Shown: in pieces, positions 37,327-45,634 of the stretch
Position numbering within the stretch: the first letter of the stretch is position 1
Layout: every line of letters begins with the position of its first letter
Source: Neobacillus sp. PS2-9
GTDB taxonomy: Bacteria; Bacillota; Bacilli; Bacillales; Cytobacillaceae
Assembly: GCF_030915525.1 (NCBI RefSeq)
Contig: NZ_CP133269.1
Location: forward strand, 2,639,001 to 2,703,000
Direction: 5' to 3'
Length of the DNA: 64,000 nucleotides
Translations under genes and position numbers: made by a program
Notes under the pieces: generated by a model
The model's input: the letters and a program-made list of their open reading frames with translations, nothing else
What the model was told of the DNA's origin: nothing
The model's database searches: none

Positions 37327-38088
37327 TTATACCACCTCGTTTTTTAAAACCAATGTGCTTACATTCCTTATAAACTTATCTTTCTCATCGAGGGACAGGT
37401 ACATTTTTCTTGTTATATGCTCCCTACCGATTCCATCTTTAATCATGATAGGCTCTTTGAAAGCAATCTCAATATCAGGACTTTCAAATTCTAATAAGGT
37501 AGCAACCCATACATCTTTTCTTTTTTTATCGTTTTCATAGTTAATTTTTCCACTTTGGATACCTTCTATATTACTTAGCAGAATCTCTACTTTCATCCGC
37601 AATCCAAATCTAAAATATATTGTTTCCTGAGATATAAGAACTGGATTCCTGATAATCGCTTTGAAATCACCAATGAGAAAGCCAATCATATAAAAAGAGA
37701 GAACCAAGTGAATCCATGCCGCCACTTTGCTCCAACTATGAAGGAAATACGAGACTCCGACCCCTTCTAACAGTAAAACAAAGATAAAAGCAAACACCAT
37801 CCCTCCATAACCGACTTTTTTATGCAGGCTATAGGCGTTTTTCTTTTCTATGTTTCTTTCTTTCGATTTAGAGACGAGAAAATAGATCATTAACAGATCT
37901 CTTGTAACAAATGTTGCCAACACTTTATTTTTGACTTGATTTACAACCATTTCTTCTATTCTATCTTCAATAGGAAGACCTCGATCCGTCATTTTATACT
38001 CTTTAACAAATCGGCTAACTCTCCATAACCCAAAACATACCACCAGCACTTCAAGACTTAACCAAAATTCCATTGGAATTGCATTCAT
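37327..38088 (-). CDS. membrane protein of unknown function
   Basis: 253 residues (ATG 38088; a TTG at 38100 is another option). N-terminal helix, a cytoplasmic region with VRYxF-like features (TDRGLPIEDRIEEMVVNQVKNK), two central helices, and a C-terminal PH-like soluble domain (EGIQSGKINYENDKKRKDV). I do not recognise the family. It is located between a MarR regulator and a CPBP protease and reads with them. Confidence 0.55.
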   Translation of the reverse strand: MNAIPMEFWLSLEVLVVCFGLWRVSRFVKEYKMTDRGLPIEDRIEEMVVNQVKNKVLATFVTRDLLMIYFLVSKSKERNIEKKNAYSLHKKVGYGGMVFAFIFVLLLEGVGVSYFLHSWSKVAAWIHLVLSFYMIGFLIGDFKAIIRNPVLISQETIYFRFGLRMKVEILLSNIEGIQSGKINYENDKKRKDVWVATLLEFESPDIEIAFKEPIMIKDGIGREHITRKMYLSLDEKDKFIRNVSTLVLKNEVV

Positions 38089-38122
38089 AAAACCCCACAA
38101 CTCCCTCCACTTAGAATGAACG

Positions 38123-38560
38123 TTACCCTTCTTTCCTTACAATGTCAGACAGTTTTTTCAACACATCATGATAGATCACAATATCCTCCGGAGAAAGTTT
38201 CATGAAGTATTTTTCCAACACTCGCTTTTCAGCCAGCTCTAATTCCTTAAAAAAATCTATGCCTTTTTCATCCAAAAAAACAAAAATCTCACGTCTGTTT
38301 TCCCTATTGGTTTCTCTTTTTACATACTTTTTTTCTTCCAGTACCTTTACGAATTGACTTGCTGCACTTGGTGTCGCATTAATTATTTGTGCAACTTCGT
38401 GCATGGTAAATCTACCAGTCTCTTTCAAGTAATTTAGCACTAGGGATTGTTTAGATGATAGGTCATATTCTTGAATGATTGTTTGAAACTCTCTTAAAAA
38501 AACCTTACTCATTTCTTCAGAATACTTTTGCGCTTCCATTAACAGTTGCATCATCTCCAT
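38123..38560 (-). CDS. MarR-family transcriptional regulator
   Basis: 145 residues. Winged helix with FTMHEVAQIINATPSAASQFVKVLEEKKYVKRETNRENRRE. ATG 38560 has AAGGAG 8 nt upstream. It leads an operon with two membrane proteins and a CPBP protease. A perfect inverted repeat lies in its promoter region, pointing to autoregulation. Confidence 0.88.
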   Translation of the reverse strand: MEMMQLLMEAQKYSEEMSKVFLREFQTIIQEYDLSSKQSLVLNYLKETGRFTMHEVAQIINATPSAASQFVKVLEEKKYVKRETNRENRREIFVFLDEKGIDFFKELELAEKRVLEKYFMKLSPEDIVIYHDVLKKLSDIVRKEG

Positions 38561-38627
38561 ATTATCCACTCCTTAGAGGCTCTTCCTAATCATAAAATAA
38601 ACTAAATATTTCACTAAAACTAAACAC

Positions 38628-38641
38628 TTAAGTTTACTTAA
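38628..38641 (-). promoter_or_regulatory. candidate MarR operator
   Basis: Inverted repeat TTAAGTTTACTTAA next to a TATAAT-like box on the minus strand, about 70 nt before the MarR gene. Consistent with autorepression. Confidence 0.55.
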
Positions 38642-38711
38642 CTATATTATACCATTTTATTCCACTTTGTAAATGAATTATAAACTCGTTTACATTGCTA
38701 TTTCTTCAAAG

Positions 38712-38742
38712 AAAAGAAGACCAGAAAGTTCTGATCTTCTTC
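38712..38742 (-). terminator. hairpin upstream of the MarR operon
   Basis: AAGAAGACCAGAA pairs with TTCTGATCTTCTT (one wobble). Terminator-like with T-runs on the minus strand, but no minus-strand gene ends here, so it may be a relic or insulator. Confidence 0.5.
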
Positions 38743-38911
38743 TGGGTACCGCTAATTTGATTTCTAATGCAGCCTTAGGACAAATTTTTTTTTTCAAATT
38801 CTATAAAAAATGCACACCAAGTAAAACTAGTCTTATTACACAGTATGAAATAAAATAAGATAGCAAATGACATTACCAAGAAGTCTTAAATTCGTGAATG
38901 AGGTGTTTTTA

Positions 38912-39436
38912 TTGAAAGTAATGGAAACCGAACGATTGATCCTTCGTTGGCTAACGCCTGAAGATACAGAGTTTATTTTTGAGCTTTTGAATGATCCTAC
39001 ATGGATCCGTTTCATAGGCGATCGAAACATAAGAACTCTTCAAGATGCAGAAAACTATATTATTACTGGTCCAATGAAGATGTACTCCGAACTCGGCTTT
39101 GGGCTATTCTTAACAGAACTTAAGAATGGGCACAAACCGATTGGCATTTGTGGATTGATAAAAAGAGAAGGCTTAGAGGACGTTGATATTGGTTTTGCTT
39201 TCTTATCCAGTTATCAATCGAAAGGCTATGCCTATGAAGCTGCCTCCGCGACAATGAAATACGCAACGGAACAACTAGGCTTGAAACGTATTGTCGCAAT
39301 AACGTCAGAAGATAATGAAGCATCTTCTACGCTACTTGAAAAAATCGGAATGACCTTCGAAGAATACGTTACCCTTCCTAATGATAATGAAGAATTAAAA
39401 TTATACGGATATGGGGACAGTCCCCCGGTTGAGTAA
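38912..39436 (+). CDS. GNAT acetyltransferase with element-derived C terminus
   Basis: 174 residues from a TTG at 38912 (GAGGTG six bases before). N-terminal METERLILRWLTPEDTEFIFELL and acetyl-CoA loop FAFLSSYQSKGYAYEAASATM mark the RimJ/RimL-like group. The native fold ends near LKLYG. The last residues GDSPPVE are translated from the palindromic element at 39413, which supplies the stop codon. The tail is therefore probably an insertion-derived replacement of the original C terminus. Confidence 0.87.
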   Translation: MKVMETERLILRWLTPEDTEFIFELLNDPTWIRFIGDRNIRTLQDAENYIITGPMKMYSELGFGLFLTELKNGHKPIGICGLIKREGLEDVDIGFAFLSSYQSKGYAYEAASATMKYATEQLGLKRIVAITSEDNEASSTLLEKIGMTFEEYVTLPNDNEELKLYGYGDSPPVE

Positions 39437-39464
39437 AGCTTTAAATCGCCGGGGGGCTGTCCCC
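39413..39464. repeat. GGGGACAG-type palindrome, copy 3
   Basis: GGGGACAGTCCCCCGG at the left, GCCGGGGGGCTGTCCCC at the right and GAGTAAAGCTTTAA inside. It overlaps the end of the acetyltransferase gene and provides its last seven codons and stop. Confidence 0.82.
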
Positions 39465-39573
39465 GGGCTTTGTTATCTTCACAAATCTTTAACATTTAAT
39501 TCATTCTCCCTTAAAGAAAAGTAGATATACTTAGGGTGTGGTAAAACATACATTGAAGGGAGTTCCAAACAAC

Positions 39574-39756
39574 ATGTTTTTGAAAAAACTTACGGAAAAT
39601 AAACAAATTACAATTGATTATTATACTAATGGCAACTTGCAAACGATTAAAGGTCGTGTGCATAGACTTAATCTAATGGAACAACTTCTGTCTTTAAAAG
39701 ACGATCAACAGAAGTCGTTCACTATTCGTTTATCTTGTATCAGACAAATTCATTAA
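39574..39756 (+). CDS. small YolD-like protein
   Basis: 60 residues. Start ATG 39574 follows GAAGGGAG at 11 nt. The pattern ITIDYYTNGNLQTIKGRVHRL ... SFTIRLSCIRQIH resembles the C-terminal beta-rich part of YolD-like proteins, which modulate UV-damage repair polymerases in Bacillus. The N-terminal YolD helices are missing, so this identity is tentative. Confidence 0.5.
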   Translation: MFLKKLTENKQITIDYYTNGNLQTIKGRVHRLNLMEQLLSLKDDQQKSFTIRLSCIRQIH

Positions 39757-39762
39757 TGATTT

Positions 39763-41415
39763 CTATGCTTCTGCTTCTCCTTTTTTCACCTGACCCTTTA
39801 ACCTCTCCAATTCTCCCTCAATGGTTTTAATGTCAATCCGTTCAAATAACGGTTGCACATTCTTAATTAAATGCGGAGTTGTTTCAATAAATGTCCAAGT
39901 AAATTCTCCCAGCCCTATTATCTTCTTTAATTCATTACTCGAGAAAGGTAAAAATGGGGAGAGTAACTGCGCCAAGTTTGCAATGACGAGGCTGCAATTA
40001 AATATCGTACGGTCGCACTCCAATTTATCTTCTTCCACTTGTTTCCAAGGTTTCTGTTCATCAAAATATTTATTCGTGAACCTAACAAGTTCGAATATCT
40101 CCTCCAATCCTTGTTTAAAATGACTGTGTTCAATTAGGTGGCCTACTCTCGAATAAACATTCTTAATCTTAGCTTCTATTTTAGGGTCACCTGAACCTTG
40201 TGGAATTTGACTGTCATAGTACTTAGTTATAAATTTTAGGGTTCGGTTTACAAGATTCCCATATCCCCCCAACAACTCCGAGTTGTGACTATAAATAAAT
40301 TCTCTCCAGGAAAAGTCAGTATCTCTATTCTCTGGTGCATTGATCGTTAAAAAATAACGAATGGAATCAGGGTGATATTTATCTAAAAAATCTGGAACCC
40401 AAACAGCCCAGTTGCGGCTGGTTGAAATCTTTTTCTTTTCCAGTGTCAAATATTCGTTGGACACAATATGATTCGGTATTGCTTCATTTTTAATACCCAT
40501 AAGGATAGCTGGCCAAATAATACTGTGAAAAGGGATATTATCCTTCCCATGGACGTAGTATGAGGTCGCATCCTTATTCCAGAAGATTGATTCATCCTTT
40601 CCTGTCTCCAAGGCCCATTTTTTACTTGCAGAGTAATAACCGGATAATGCCTCAATCCAAACATAAATCTTCTTCTCTTCAAATCCTTCGACAGGAACAC
40701 TTATTCCCAAATCAATATCCCGAGAAACTGCTCGGTCAACTAATCCTTCCTTTAGGTATCTCTCCGTTAAATTAACAGCATTCTCACGCCATGCCCCATT
40801 TGTTTTTGCATGTTTGACCAAAGACTGAAGCTGCTCTTGAAACGAACTTAACGAAAAATAAAAGTGTTCTGTTCTTTTTACTGTTGGTGAGTCTCCGCAT
40901 AACTTGCATTTTTTTTCTAATAAATCTAGCGGATCTAATACGGAAGAGCAATAGTCACATTGGTCTCCCCGAGAAGATTGCCCACAATTTGGGCATAATC
41001 CCTCTACATATCGATCGGGAAGAAACTGGTCGCACGTTTCACAGAAGGTTTGCTCGATATCCTTCTTATAAATAAAACCATTATTCAAAAGATCTAAGAA
41101 AATCTGTTGTACAGTTTTATGGTGATGTTCGGTATCAGTTCGAGTATAGTAATCATATGAAAATCCCAATTTTTTAAAGCTATCATTAAATTCTTCATGG
41201 TATCGGTCGGCTATTTCTTTTGCAGAAACACCCTCTTGCTTTGCTCGGATAGAGATAGGTGTTCCGTTACAATCACTACCGGAAACATATAAAACCTGCT
41301 CGCCTTTTTGCCTATAATAACGAGCTAAAATATCTCCTGGCAGCAAACTTGCGATGTGACCTAAATGCAATGGCCCATTTGCGTATGGCCACGCTCCTCC
41401 TATAAATACAGTCAT
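39763..41415 (-). CDS. metG: methionyl-tRNA synthetase, T-box-controlled copy
   Basis: 550 residues, class I synthetase that charges tRNA-Met. HIGH box is HLGH at 17-20. The zinc knuckle region is double (CETCDQF, CPNCG, CDYC, CKLCG: eight cysteines), as in the E. coli/archaeal branch rather than B. subtilis MetS. The KMSKS loop is KKISTSRNW. There is no C-terminal tRNA-binding (EMAP) domain. This is probably a second MetRS beside a standard one elsewhere. Start ATG 41415 follows AGGAGG; a reading to 41505 runs back into the T-box terminator and is rejected. Confidence 0.92.
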   Translation of the reverse strand: MTVFIGGAWPYANGPLHLGHIASLLPGDILARYYRQKGEQVLYVSGSDCNGTPISIRAKQEGVSAKEIADRYHEEFNDSFKKLGFSYDYYTRTDTEHHHKTVQQIFLDLLNNGFIYKKDIEQTFCETCDQFLPDRYVEGLCPNCGQSSRGDQCDYCSSVLDPLDLLEKKCKLCGDSPTVKRTEHFYFSLSSFQEQLQSLVKHAKTNGAWRENAVNLTERYLKEGLVDRAVSRDIDLGISVPVEGFEEKKIYVWIEALSGYYSASKKWALETGKDESIFWNKDATSYYVHGKDNIPFHSIIWPAILMGIKNEAIPNHIVSNEYLTLEKKKISTSRNWAVWVPDFLDKYHPDSIRYFLTINAPENRDTDFSWREFIYSHNSELLGGYGNLVNRTLKFITKYYDSQIPQGSGDPKIEAKIKNVYSRVGHLIEHSHFKQGLEEIFELVRFTNKYFDEQKPWKQVEEDKLECDRTIFNCSLVIANLAQLLSPFLPFSSNELKKIIGLGEFTWTFIETTPHLIKNVQPLFERIDIKTIEGELERLKGQVKKGEAEA

Positions 41416-41439
41416 GTACGATTCCTCCTTTTTCTTGAA

Positions 41440-41740
41440 AAACAAAAAAACCTCGCCCCTATCTATAAATAGATAAGGACGAGGTTGATCTTCTCGTGGT
41501 TCCACCTTAATTCACCAATTGCTCACACAATTAGCCTCTACAAGTACGGAGCTGTCAAATGCTCTTATACTGTGGTTTTGATAACGAGTACCCAAAACTC
41601 GTCGCAGTCTACTAGTAACAAAAAGTTACGTTCAATACGAAGCTCAGAGGCCATTGTTCAAATGAGTATTTTTGCTTCTTCTCAGCTACCGAAGCTCTCT
41701 GTGAAAAATAGAATCACTTTACTTTTCCTCTTCATTGCCT
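41440..41740 (-). promoter_or_regulatory. T-box riboswitch of the MetRS gene
   Basis: Minus-strand leader with stem I AGAGAG box (about 41700), specifier loop TTTGAACAATGGCC, the T-box core AAGGTGGAACCACG (41507-41494) and a strong terminator CCTCGTCC...GGGGCGAGG followed by seven T (41484-41447). The specifier is read as ATG (41654-41652); AAT one base earlier is formally possible, but Met fits the regulated gene. Confidence 0.9.
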
Positions 41741-41801
41741 TATAAAGGTTAAATTGGATTTATTATACATCAGACCAAAATGGGATTCAATACTTTTTTT
41801 C

Positions 41802-41854
41802 GGGGGACTGTCCCCCGCCGCATTAAAGCGTTACCACGCAGGGGGACTGTCCCC
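41802..41854. repeat. GGGGACAG-type palindrome, copy 4, reverse orientation
   Basis: GGGGGACTGTCCCCCGCCGC ... GCAGGGGGACTGTCCCC with inner TTAAAGCGTTAC, the reverse complement orientation of copies 2, 3 and 5. Located between the T-box leader and a VOC-family gene. Confidence 0.82.
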
Positions 41855-41874
41855 AAATTTGATTGATAGCCATT

Positions 41875-42300
41875 CTAATCTTGCTTTTTACCAAAATACG
41901 AATTCTGTAAAACTATTCTCCAGCCATCAGGATCCTCGATGGTCACCCCAGCATTTTTCCAATAAGGATTTTCAGGTTCCACTTCATCGTATCCCATGCC
42001 ATGTAACCTGTTAACCACTAAGTCTCTTGTCTCAAGGTCTGGCATATAGAATACCAGCAAATTATCCTCTGAAGGAGGCGGACATGGTACCGCATCCATA
42101 TGCTGGGTAAACTCTAAATGATAAGCAGTATCAGGTAGACCCAACATTACCCCATCGTACCCATTATGATTTTCAAAATGTCCGACTACCCTCAAACCTA
42201 GGCCATCCCGATAAAATTCAACCACTTTTTGTAACCGGTTTGTAGGTCTAGCAATTCTAAATTGGACCACTGGAAGTTTGTCTGACCAAACATTACTCAT
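41875..42300 (-). CDS. VOC/glyoxalase-family protein
   Basis: 141 residues. One two-module VOC domain: FRIARPTNRLQKVVEFYRDGLGL in the first half, the metal-site type His in YHLEFTQH, and GVTIEDPDGWRIVLQN in the second half (EDPDGW is the usual glyoxalase signature). Substrate unknown; possible roles include dioxygenase, lactoylglutathione lyase or antibiotic-binding activity. GAGGTG lies 6 nt before ATG 42300. Confidence 0.87.
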   Translation of the reverse strand: MSNVWSDKLPVVQFRIARPTNRLQKVVEFYRDGLGLRVVGHFENHNGYDGVMLGLPDTAYHLEFTQHMDAVPCPPPSEDNLLVFYMPDLETRDLVVNRLHGMGYDEVEPENPYWKNAGVTIEDPDGWRIVLQNSYFGKKQD

Positions 42301-42413
42301 ACGTTTCACCTCATTAAATTCTCAATTAAATCTACTTAAATATTACCATTTTTAAACAGTTCATAAAATCAATTAATAGTTTGAGTTTTCCTACAACTTT
42401 AGTCTTATATCTA

Positions 42414-42449
42414 AAAAATAAAAAACGCCTCTACCTAAAGTAGAAACGC
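42414..42449 (-). terminator. terminator of the peroxiredoxin gene
   Basis: CGTTTCTAC/GTAGAGGCG stem with a long T-run on the minus strand, 20 nt after the second-half stop. Confidence 0.82.
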
Positions 42450-42469
42450 TGTTGCTTCTGAAAAATCCA

Positions 42470-43087
42470 TCAGATTCTCCCAATATATTTAGGATCCCTC
42501 ACGATTCCCGGCTGACCAGGCACCCAATTGGCGGGAACTCCTTCTTGAGTCCTCCTAGCATATTGAACTCCCTGTATGATACGTAAAATTTCATACACAT
42601 TTCTTCCTACCTCTAAAGGATAGACCATTTTAGTAACAATCGTCCCTTCTGGATCGATAATGACGGTTGCTCTGAACGTTGCTCCTGTGTGTTCATTCAG
42701 GACTCTGTATGCTTTACTGATTTCATGAGTGCGATCACTCACAAGGGGAAAATTCACTTTGGCGGCTGAAGGCGACACTTCAGTAAACACCTTATGTGCA
42801 TACACGCTGTCTGTACTGATAGCGAGTACTTCTGTGTTTAGTAATTTTAATTGATCATAAATAGCAGCGACCGCTGCCAATTCTGTGGGTCAAACGAATG
42901 TAAAATCACTACCATAGAAAAATAATATCAGCCATTGACCACGATAGCTTTCCAAGCGTACCTCTTTCATTTTCTTTTCTATATTGTCGTAAGCCTCGGC
43001 CGTAAATGATGGAGCCATATCAGTTGTTTGTGCACAGTTTGGTAGTTTACATTCCCCCAAACCTATCTCATGACTTCTAAAATCCAC
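42470..43087 (-). CDS. prxU: selenocysteine-containing peroxiredoxin (in-frame UGA = Sec66)
   Basis: One reading frame of 206 codons with an internal TGA at 42892-42890. Both halves are in the same frame and join as FTFV-U-PTELAAVAA, which is the peroxiredoxin active site (TxxC-PTE) with TGA at the peroxidatic cysteine. T63 of the TxxU motif and the catalytic Arg of GATFRATVIIDPEG are intact. The typical 2-Cys resolving site VCPANW reads GVPANW, so the usual resolving Cys is missing; C13 and C18 lie near the N terminus. GTG start 43087 follows GGAGG at 7 nt. A SECIS-like hairpin follows the UGA. It would reduce peroxides with thioredoxin or another thiol donor. Divergent from a MarR gene. The alternative is a pseudogene with a Cys-to-stop change. 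Confidence 0.87.
42862..42892 (-). promoter_or_regulatory. SECIS-like hairpin directing UGA recoding
   Basis: After the UGA and a 10-nt spacer the mRNA folds as UGGCAGC-GGUC-GCUGCUA: seven pairs (one G-U) with a four-base GGUC loop (42872-42869). E. coli fdhF has an 11-nt spacer and a GGUC apical loop bound by SelB. The match is in layout and loop sequence and was checked base by base here. Confidence 0.82.
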
Positions 43088-43240
43088 TTCTCCACCTCCA
43101 TCTATAATCTTTGCTTCTGTATTGTATGTATAGGATTTTGTCCCATTGAGCCTATTTATCAACAAAGAATACTTAAATTGAAGGGTTTGGTAAATATATT
43201 TTTACTAATGTGTGATATTTATATTGATTATAAGTAAATT

Positions 43241-43260
43241 TAGTAATAAAATAATTACTA
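43241..43260 (+). promoter_or_regulatory. candidate MarR operator in the prxU/marR intergenic region
   Basis: TAGTAAT and ATTACTA form a perfect inverted repeat with a 6-bp spacer, 18 nt before the MarR start and within the 190-bp divergent promoter region. Confidence 0.5.
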
Positions 43261-43277
43261 TAAAAAGGAGGATATGT

Positions 43278-43709
43278 ATGATTAACGAAATTGCTAAAGA
43301 ATACATTGCTCTAATTCCAAATCTTTTTGGCAGTTTTAAAGAATTAAACAAGGGTGCCGTACATTTATCACATATGCAGAACCACGTGATTGAGTATATT
43401 TTTATGCAGAAAAGACCTTTGAATTTGAAAGAAATCAGCGCTGGTTTAGGGATCGCCAAGCAACAACTAACGAATATCATTAGTGATTTAGAAACGAGTG
43501 GCTATTTGAATAAGGTGCCTGACACCAAGGATAAACGAGCAGTATTGATTTCACTGACACCCGCGGGTAAGGAAATTGAAGAAAAAAAGTGGGCAGAACT
43601 TTATCAAAAGCTAAGCATGAATGTAACAAAGTTAAGTGAAGAAGAGCAGCGTGACTTAAGCTTTGCACTTCACAAAGTGAATGTATTATTGAGAAAAATG
43701 GAGGAATAA
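43278..43709 (+). CDS. MarR-family transcriptional regulator
   Basis: 143 residues. Winged helix with LNLKEISAGLGIAKQQLTNIISDLETSGYLNKV and DKRAVLISLTPAGKE. There is no cysteine, so it is not a direct OhrR-type thiol sensor. AGGAGG precedes ATG 43278. Its divergent position makes it a candidate regulator of the selenoprotein peroxiredoxin and of the small membrane protein that follows. Its coding sequence contains the 13-bp motif GGTGCCTGACACC at 43514, found also in terminators of this genome. Confidence 0.87.
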   Translation: MINEIAKEYIALIPNLFGSFKELNKGAVHLSHMQNHVIEYIFMQKRPLNLKEISAGLGIAKQQLTNIISDLETSGYLNKVPDTKDKRAVLISLTPAGKEIEEKKWAELYQKLSMNVTKLSEEEQRDLSFALHKVNVLLRKMEE

Positions 43710-43712
43710 ATC

Positions 43713-43874
43713 ATGAGTCAAAGACAACGGGTATCAATCCTAGGTGTAGGTGTAATCATGGGTTTGGTGTTGGGGTTAATTTATAATGATCTCTACAAAT
43801 GTCTCATTACAGGAATTATTACAGCTTCAACAATCATGGTTATGTTAAGTCAACAGGCAAAAAAGACAAATTGA
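43713..43874 (+). CDS. small two-helix membrane protein
   Basis: 53 residues: MSQRQRVSILGVGVIMGLVLG opens a first hydrophobic helix, and LITGIITASTIMVML forms the second. GGAGG lies 8 nt before the ATG, 3 bp after the MarR stop, so the two genes are one operon. No family recognised. Located beside prxU, it may take part in the same response. Confidence 0.65.
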   Translation: MSQRQRVSILGVGVIMGLVLGLIYNDLYKCLITGIITASTIMVMLSQQAKKTN

Positions 43875-43877
43875 AAA

Positions 43878-43908
43878 GAGCCCAGTCCATTTTGAACTGG
43901 GTTATTTT
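43878..43908 (+). terminator. terminator of the MarR operon
   Basis: GCCCAGTcC.../gAACTGGGT stem followed by TTATTTT. Confidence 0.7.
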
Positions 43909-43928
43909 CTTATTTTCTCCTGGAAATA

Positions 43929-44522
43929 CTAATCATTTAATCCCTTTCCGTTGAGAATTTGTTGCATATATTTTTCAACCCTTGACTCCCTCGTTTTAGA
44001 TTGTTTCGGTTGAGAAAAATAAAGAAGGTATGCTCTTTGTCTTCCAGGCGTTAGTTCTTCAAAAGCGGTTTTCAAGGCAGGCATTTCAGTGAATTTTTTT
44101 TGAAGTTCTTCAGGAATTATGTATTCTGTAGTCTTTTTAAAACTCACTTCTAGACCGGATTTTTCAACTTCAATGGCTTCATAAATATAGTCTTTCAAGA
44201 TGGTTTCCATATTAACTATTTCCTGAACATTGCTAAACCGAATCTGGCGCGCAGCCTGCACATTCTCCGTTTGTTGGATTAGAATCCCATGGACATCCTG
44301 TAACAAGGACCCTTTGTGAAACAGAATCGCACAATAATCTTTAAATCCATGTATTAAAACGATGTTTTTATTCTCGAACGTGTAACATGGATGCATCCAC
44401 TTAAATTCTTCGGTCAGCTCACAGTCAAGAACAATAATTCTCAACTTCTCATATTCTTCTTTCCACTTTTTAGCTTTACTTAAAAATTCATCCACCTTAG
44501 GATTCGTTTTACTATTGGTCAT
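43929..44522 (-). CDS. YdeI-like protein (OmdA/DUF1801 type)
   Basis: 197 residues. DUF1801-like N-terminal part (VDEFLSKAKKWKEEYEKLRIIVLD, FKWMHPCYTFENKNIVLIHGFKDYCAI) and the bacteriocin-protection/OmdA-like C-terminal IPEELQKKFTEMPALKTAFEELTPGRQRAYLLYFSQPKQSKTR. Matches Bacillus YdeI in order of domains. Function unknown; family members are linked with bacteriocin and envelope stress. GAGGGG lies before ATG 44522. Confidence 0.84.
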   Translation of the reverse strand: MTNSKTNPKVDEFLSKAKKWKEEYEKLRIIVLDCELTEEFKWMHPCYTFENKNIVLIHGFKDYCAILFHKGSLLQDVHGILIQQTENVQAARQIRFSNVQEIVNMETILKDYIYEAIEVEKSGLEVSFKKTTEYIIPEELQKKFTEMPALKTAFEELTPGRQRAYLLYFSQPKQSKTRESRVEKYMQQILNGKGLND

Positions 44523-44560
44523 CAAGGAACACCCCTCTTCAATTTTACTAGTTAAACCAT

Positions 44561-44746
44561 TCATTCATATTTTAATAAAATAAAATTATTATGTAGCTCC
44601 CTTTCATTAATTGATATCCTGATGGCTAAGTCTTCTGTTCGTAAAACAAAATCTTTTACACCTATAAATTCAGATTCAGCAATCAAATAGAATTGTGTTC
44701 CCTTTTTTAACCCTTTAAAATTTTTCTTTAGCTTATATTTCTTCAT
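44561..44746 (-). CDS. small basic protein of unknown function
   Basis: 61 residues, charged, no signal or membrane segment. AGGTGAA lies in front of the ATG. The pattern of alternating strands (GTQFYLIAESEFIGVKDFVL) suggests a small beta-barrel. Not recognised. Reads in the same direction as the ydeI-like gene. Confidence 0.5.
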   Translation of the reverse strand: MKKYKLKKNFKGLKKGTQFYLIAESEFIGVKDFVLRTEDLAIRISINERELHNNFILLKYE

Positions 44747-44955
44747 TATTTCACCTAGCTGCTCCCCTAATCTATATAACTTAAAAAATGCATATGTATG
44801 TGTGAAACTATATCAAAACTATAACGGTAATAACAACTAGTCTTCCATAAAATTGTTAATGAGATTTTTTGCTAAAGCTTTTCCACGTTTGACAAAATCC
44901 GATTCTGCCATTATTATCACTATCAATTCGAACTTTTTTATAGGAGAGAAAAAGG

Positions 44956-45396
44956 ATGAAAATTTATGTTGATGCAGATGCATGTCCGGTAAAAGATATA
45001 ATTATCTCTGAGAGTAAGATTGTGGCAGTTCCTGTGGTCCTTGTTACTAGTTTTTCTCATTTTTCTAATGCAGAACAACCTTCAGGAGTGGAAACCATTT
45101 ATGTTGATTCTGGAGCAGATGCTGCGGATTATCGGATCATGAAGTTAGTAGAAATAGGAGATATCATTGTTACCCAGGATTATGGACTTGCTTCGCTAGG
45201 TTTAGCCAAAGGATGTACGGTTCTTCATCATAAAGGGTTTACCTATACAAATGAAAACATTGACCAATTATTACAAACACGTTATTTTAGTGCAATGGCT
45301 CGAAAAAGCGGAAAACGTACAAAAGGGCCAAAACCATTCACATCAGAAGATAGAGAGAAATTTAGGGAGCTTTTTAAAAGAGTGATTTCACGTTAA
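44956..45396 (+). CDS. YaiI/YqxD-family protein (DUF188)
   Basis: 146 residues. The full family signature is present: [14 protein letters not shown] at the start, [27 protein letters not shown], and [22 protein letters not shown]. This PIN-like fold family is widespread but uncharacterised; nuclease activity has been suggested. Clear ribosome site, own transcription unit. Confidence 0.9.
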   Translation: MKIYVDADACPVKDIIISESKIVAVPVVLVTSFSHFSNAEQPSGVETIYVDSGADAADYRIMKLVEIGDIIVTQDYGLASLGLAKGCTVLHHKGFTYTNENIDQLLQTRYFSAMARKSGKRTKGPKPFTSEDREKFRELFKRVISR

Positions 45397-45451
45397 GTTA
45401 TTTTTACTTCTTTATCTTCGAAGAGATTTTATATGTTAGTGACAGGAAACG

Positions 45452-45482
45452 GAACCAGTTAAAAAAACTGATTCTTTTTTTT
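45452..45482 (+). terminator. terminator of the YaiI-family gene
   Basis: GAACCAGT/ACTGATTC stem (one wobble) with eight T. Confidence 0.75.
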
Positions 45483-45634
45483 ATACTAAAAATCCATGCA
45501 CCATCACCCACATTTTTCCAAACTCATATGAGACGTTCGCCGTTACTGTTTGTCCAATGTCTGCATTTATTATAGTAATTGCGTAAATAAATTCATTGGA
45601 AGACGGACGAATTTGACAATGTGGGGGAGTTATT

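Noticed and set aside
41651..41660. Asn (AAT) as specifier codon of the MetRS T-box
   Set aside because: AAT is possible by counting from GAAC, but the regulated gene is MetRS and ATG is one base further in the same loop; folding would decide.
42470..43165. Peroxiredoxin split by frameshift or sequencing error
   Set aside because: Both halves are in the same frame and the only interruption is a TGA at the catalytic codon, so a frameshift does not explain it. A base error cannot be fully excluded but would have to hit exactly this codon.
43514..43526. GGTGCCTGACACC inside the MarR gene as a mobile-element insertion
   Set aside because: The codons fit the normal MarR wing (KVPDTKDKR), there is no length change, and no second arm is present, so chance or convergent use is enough.
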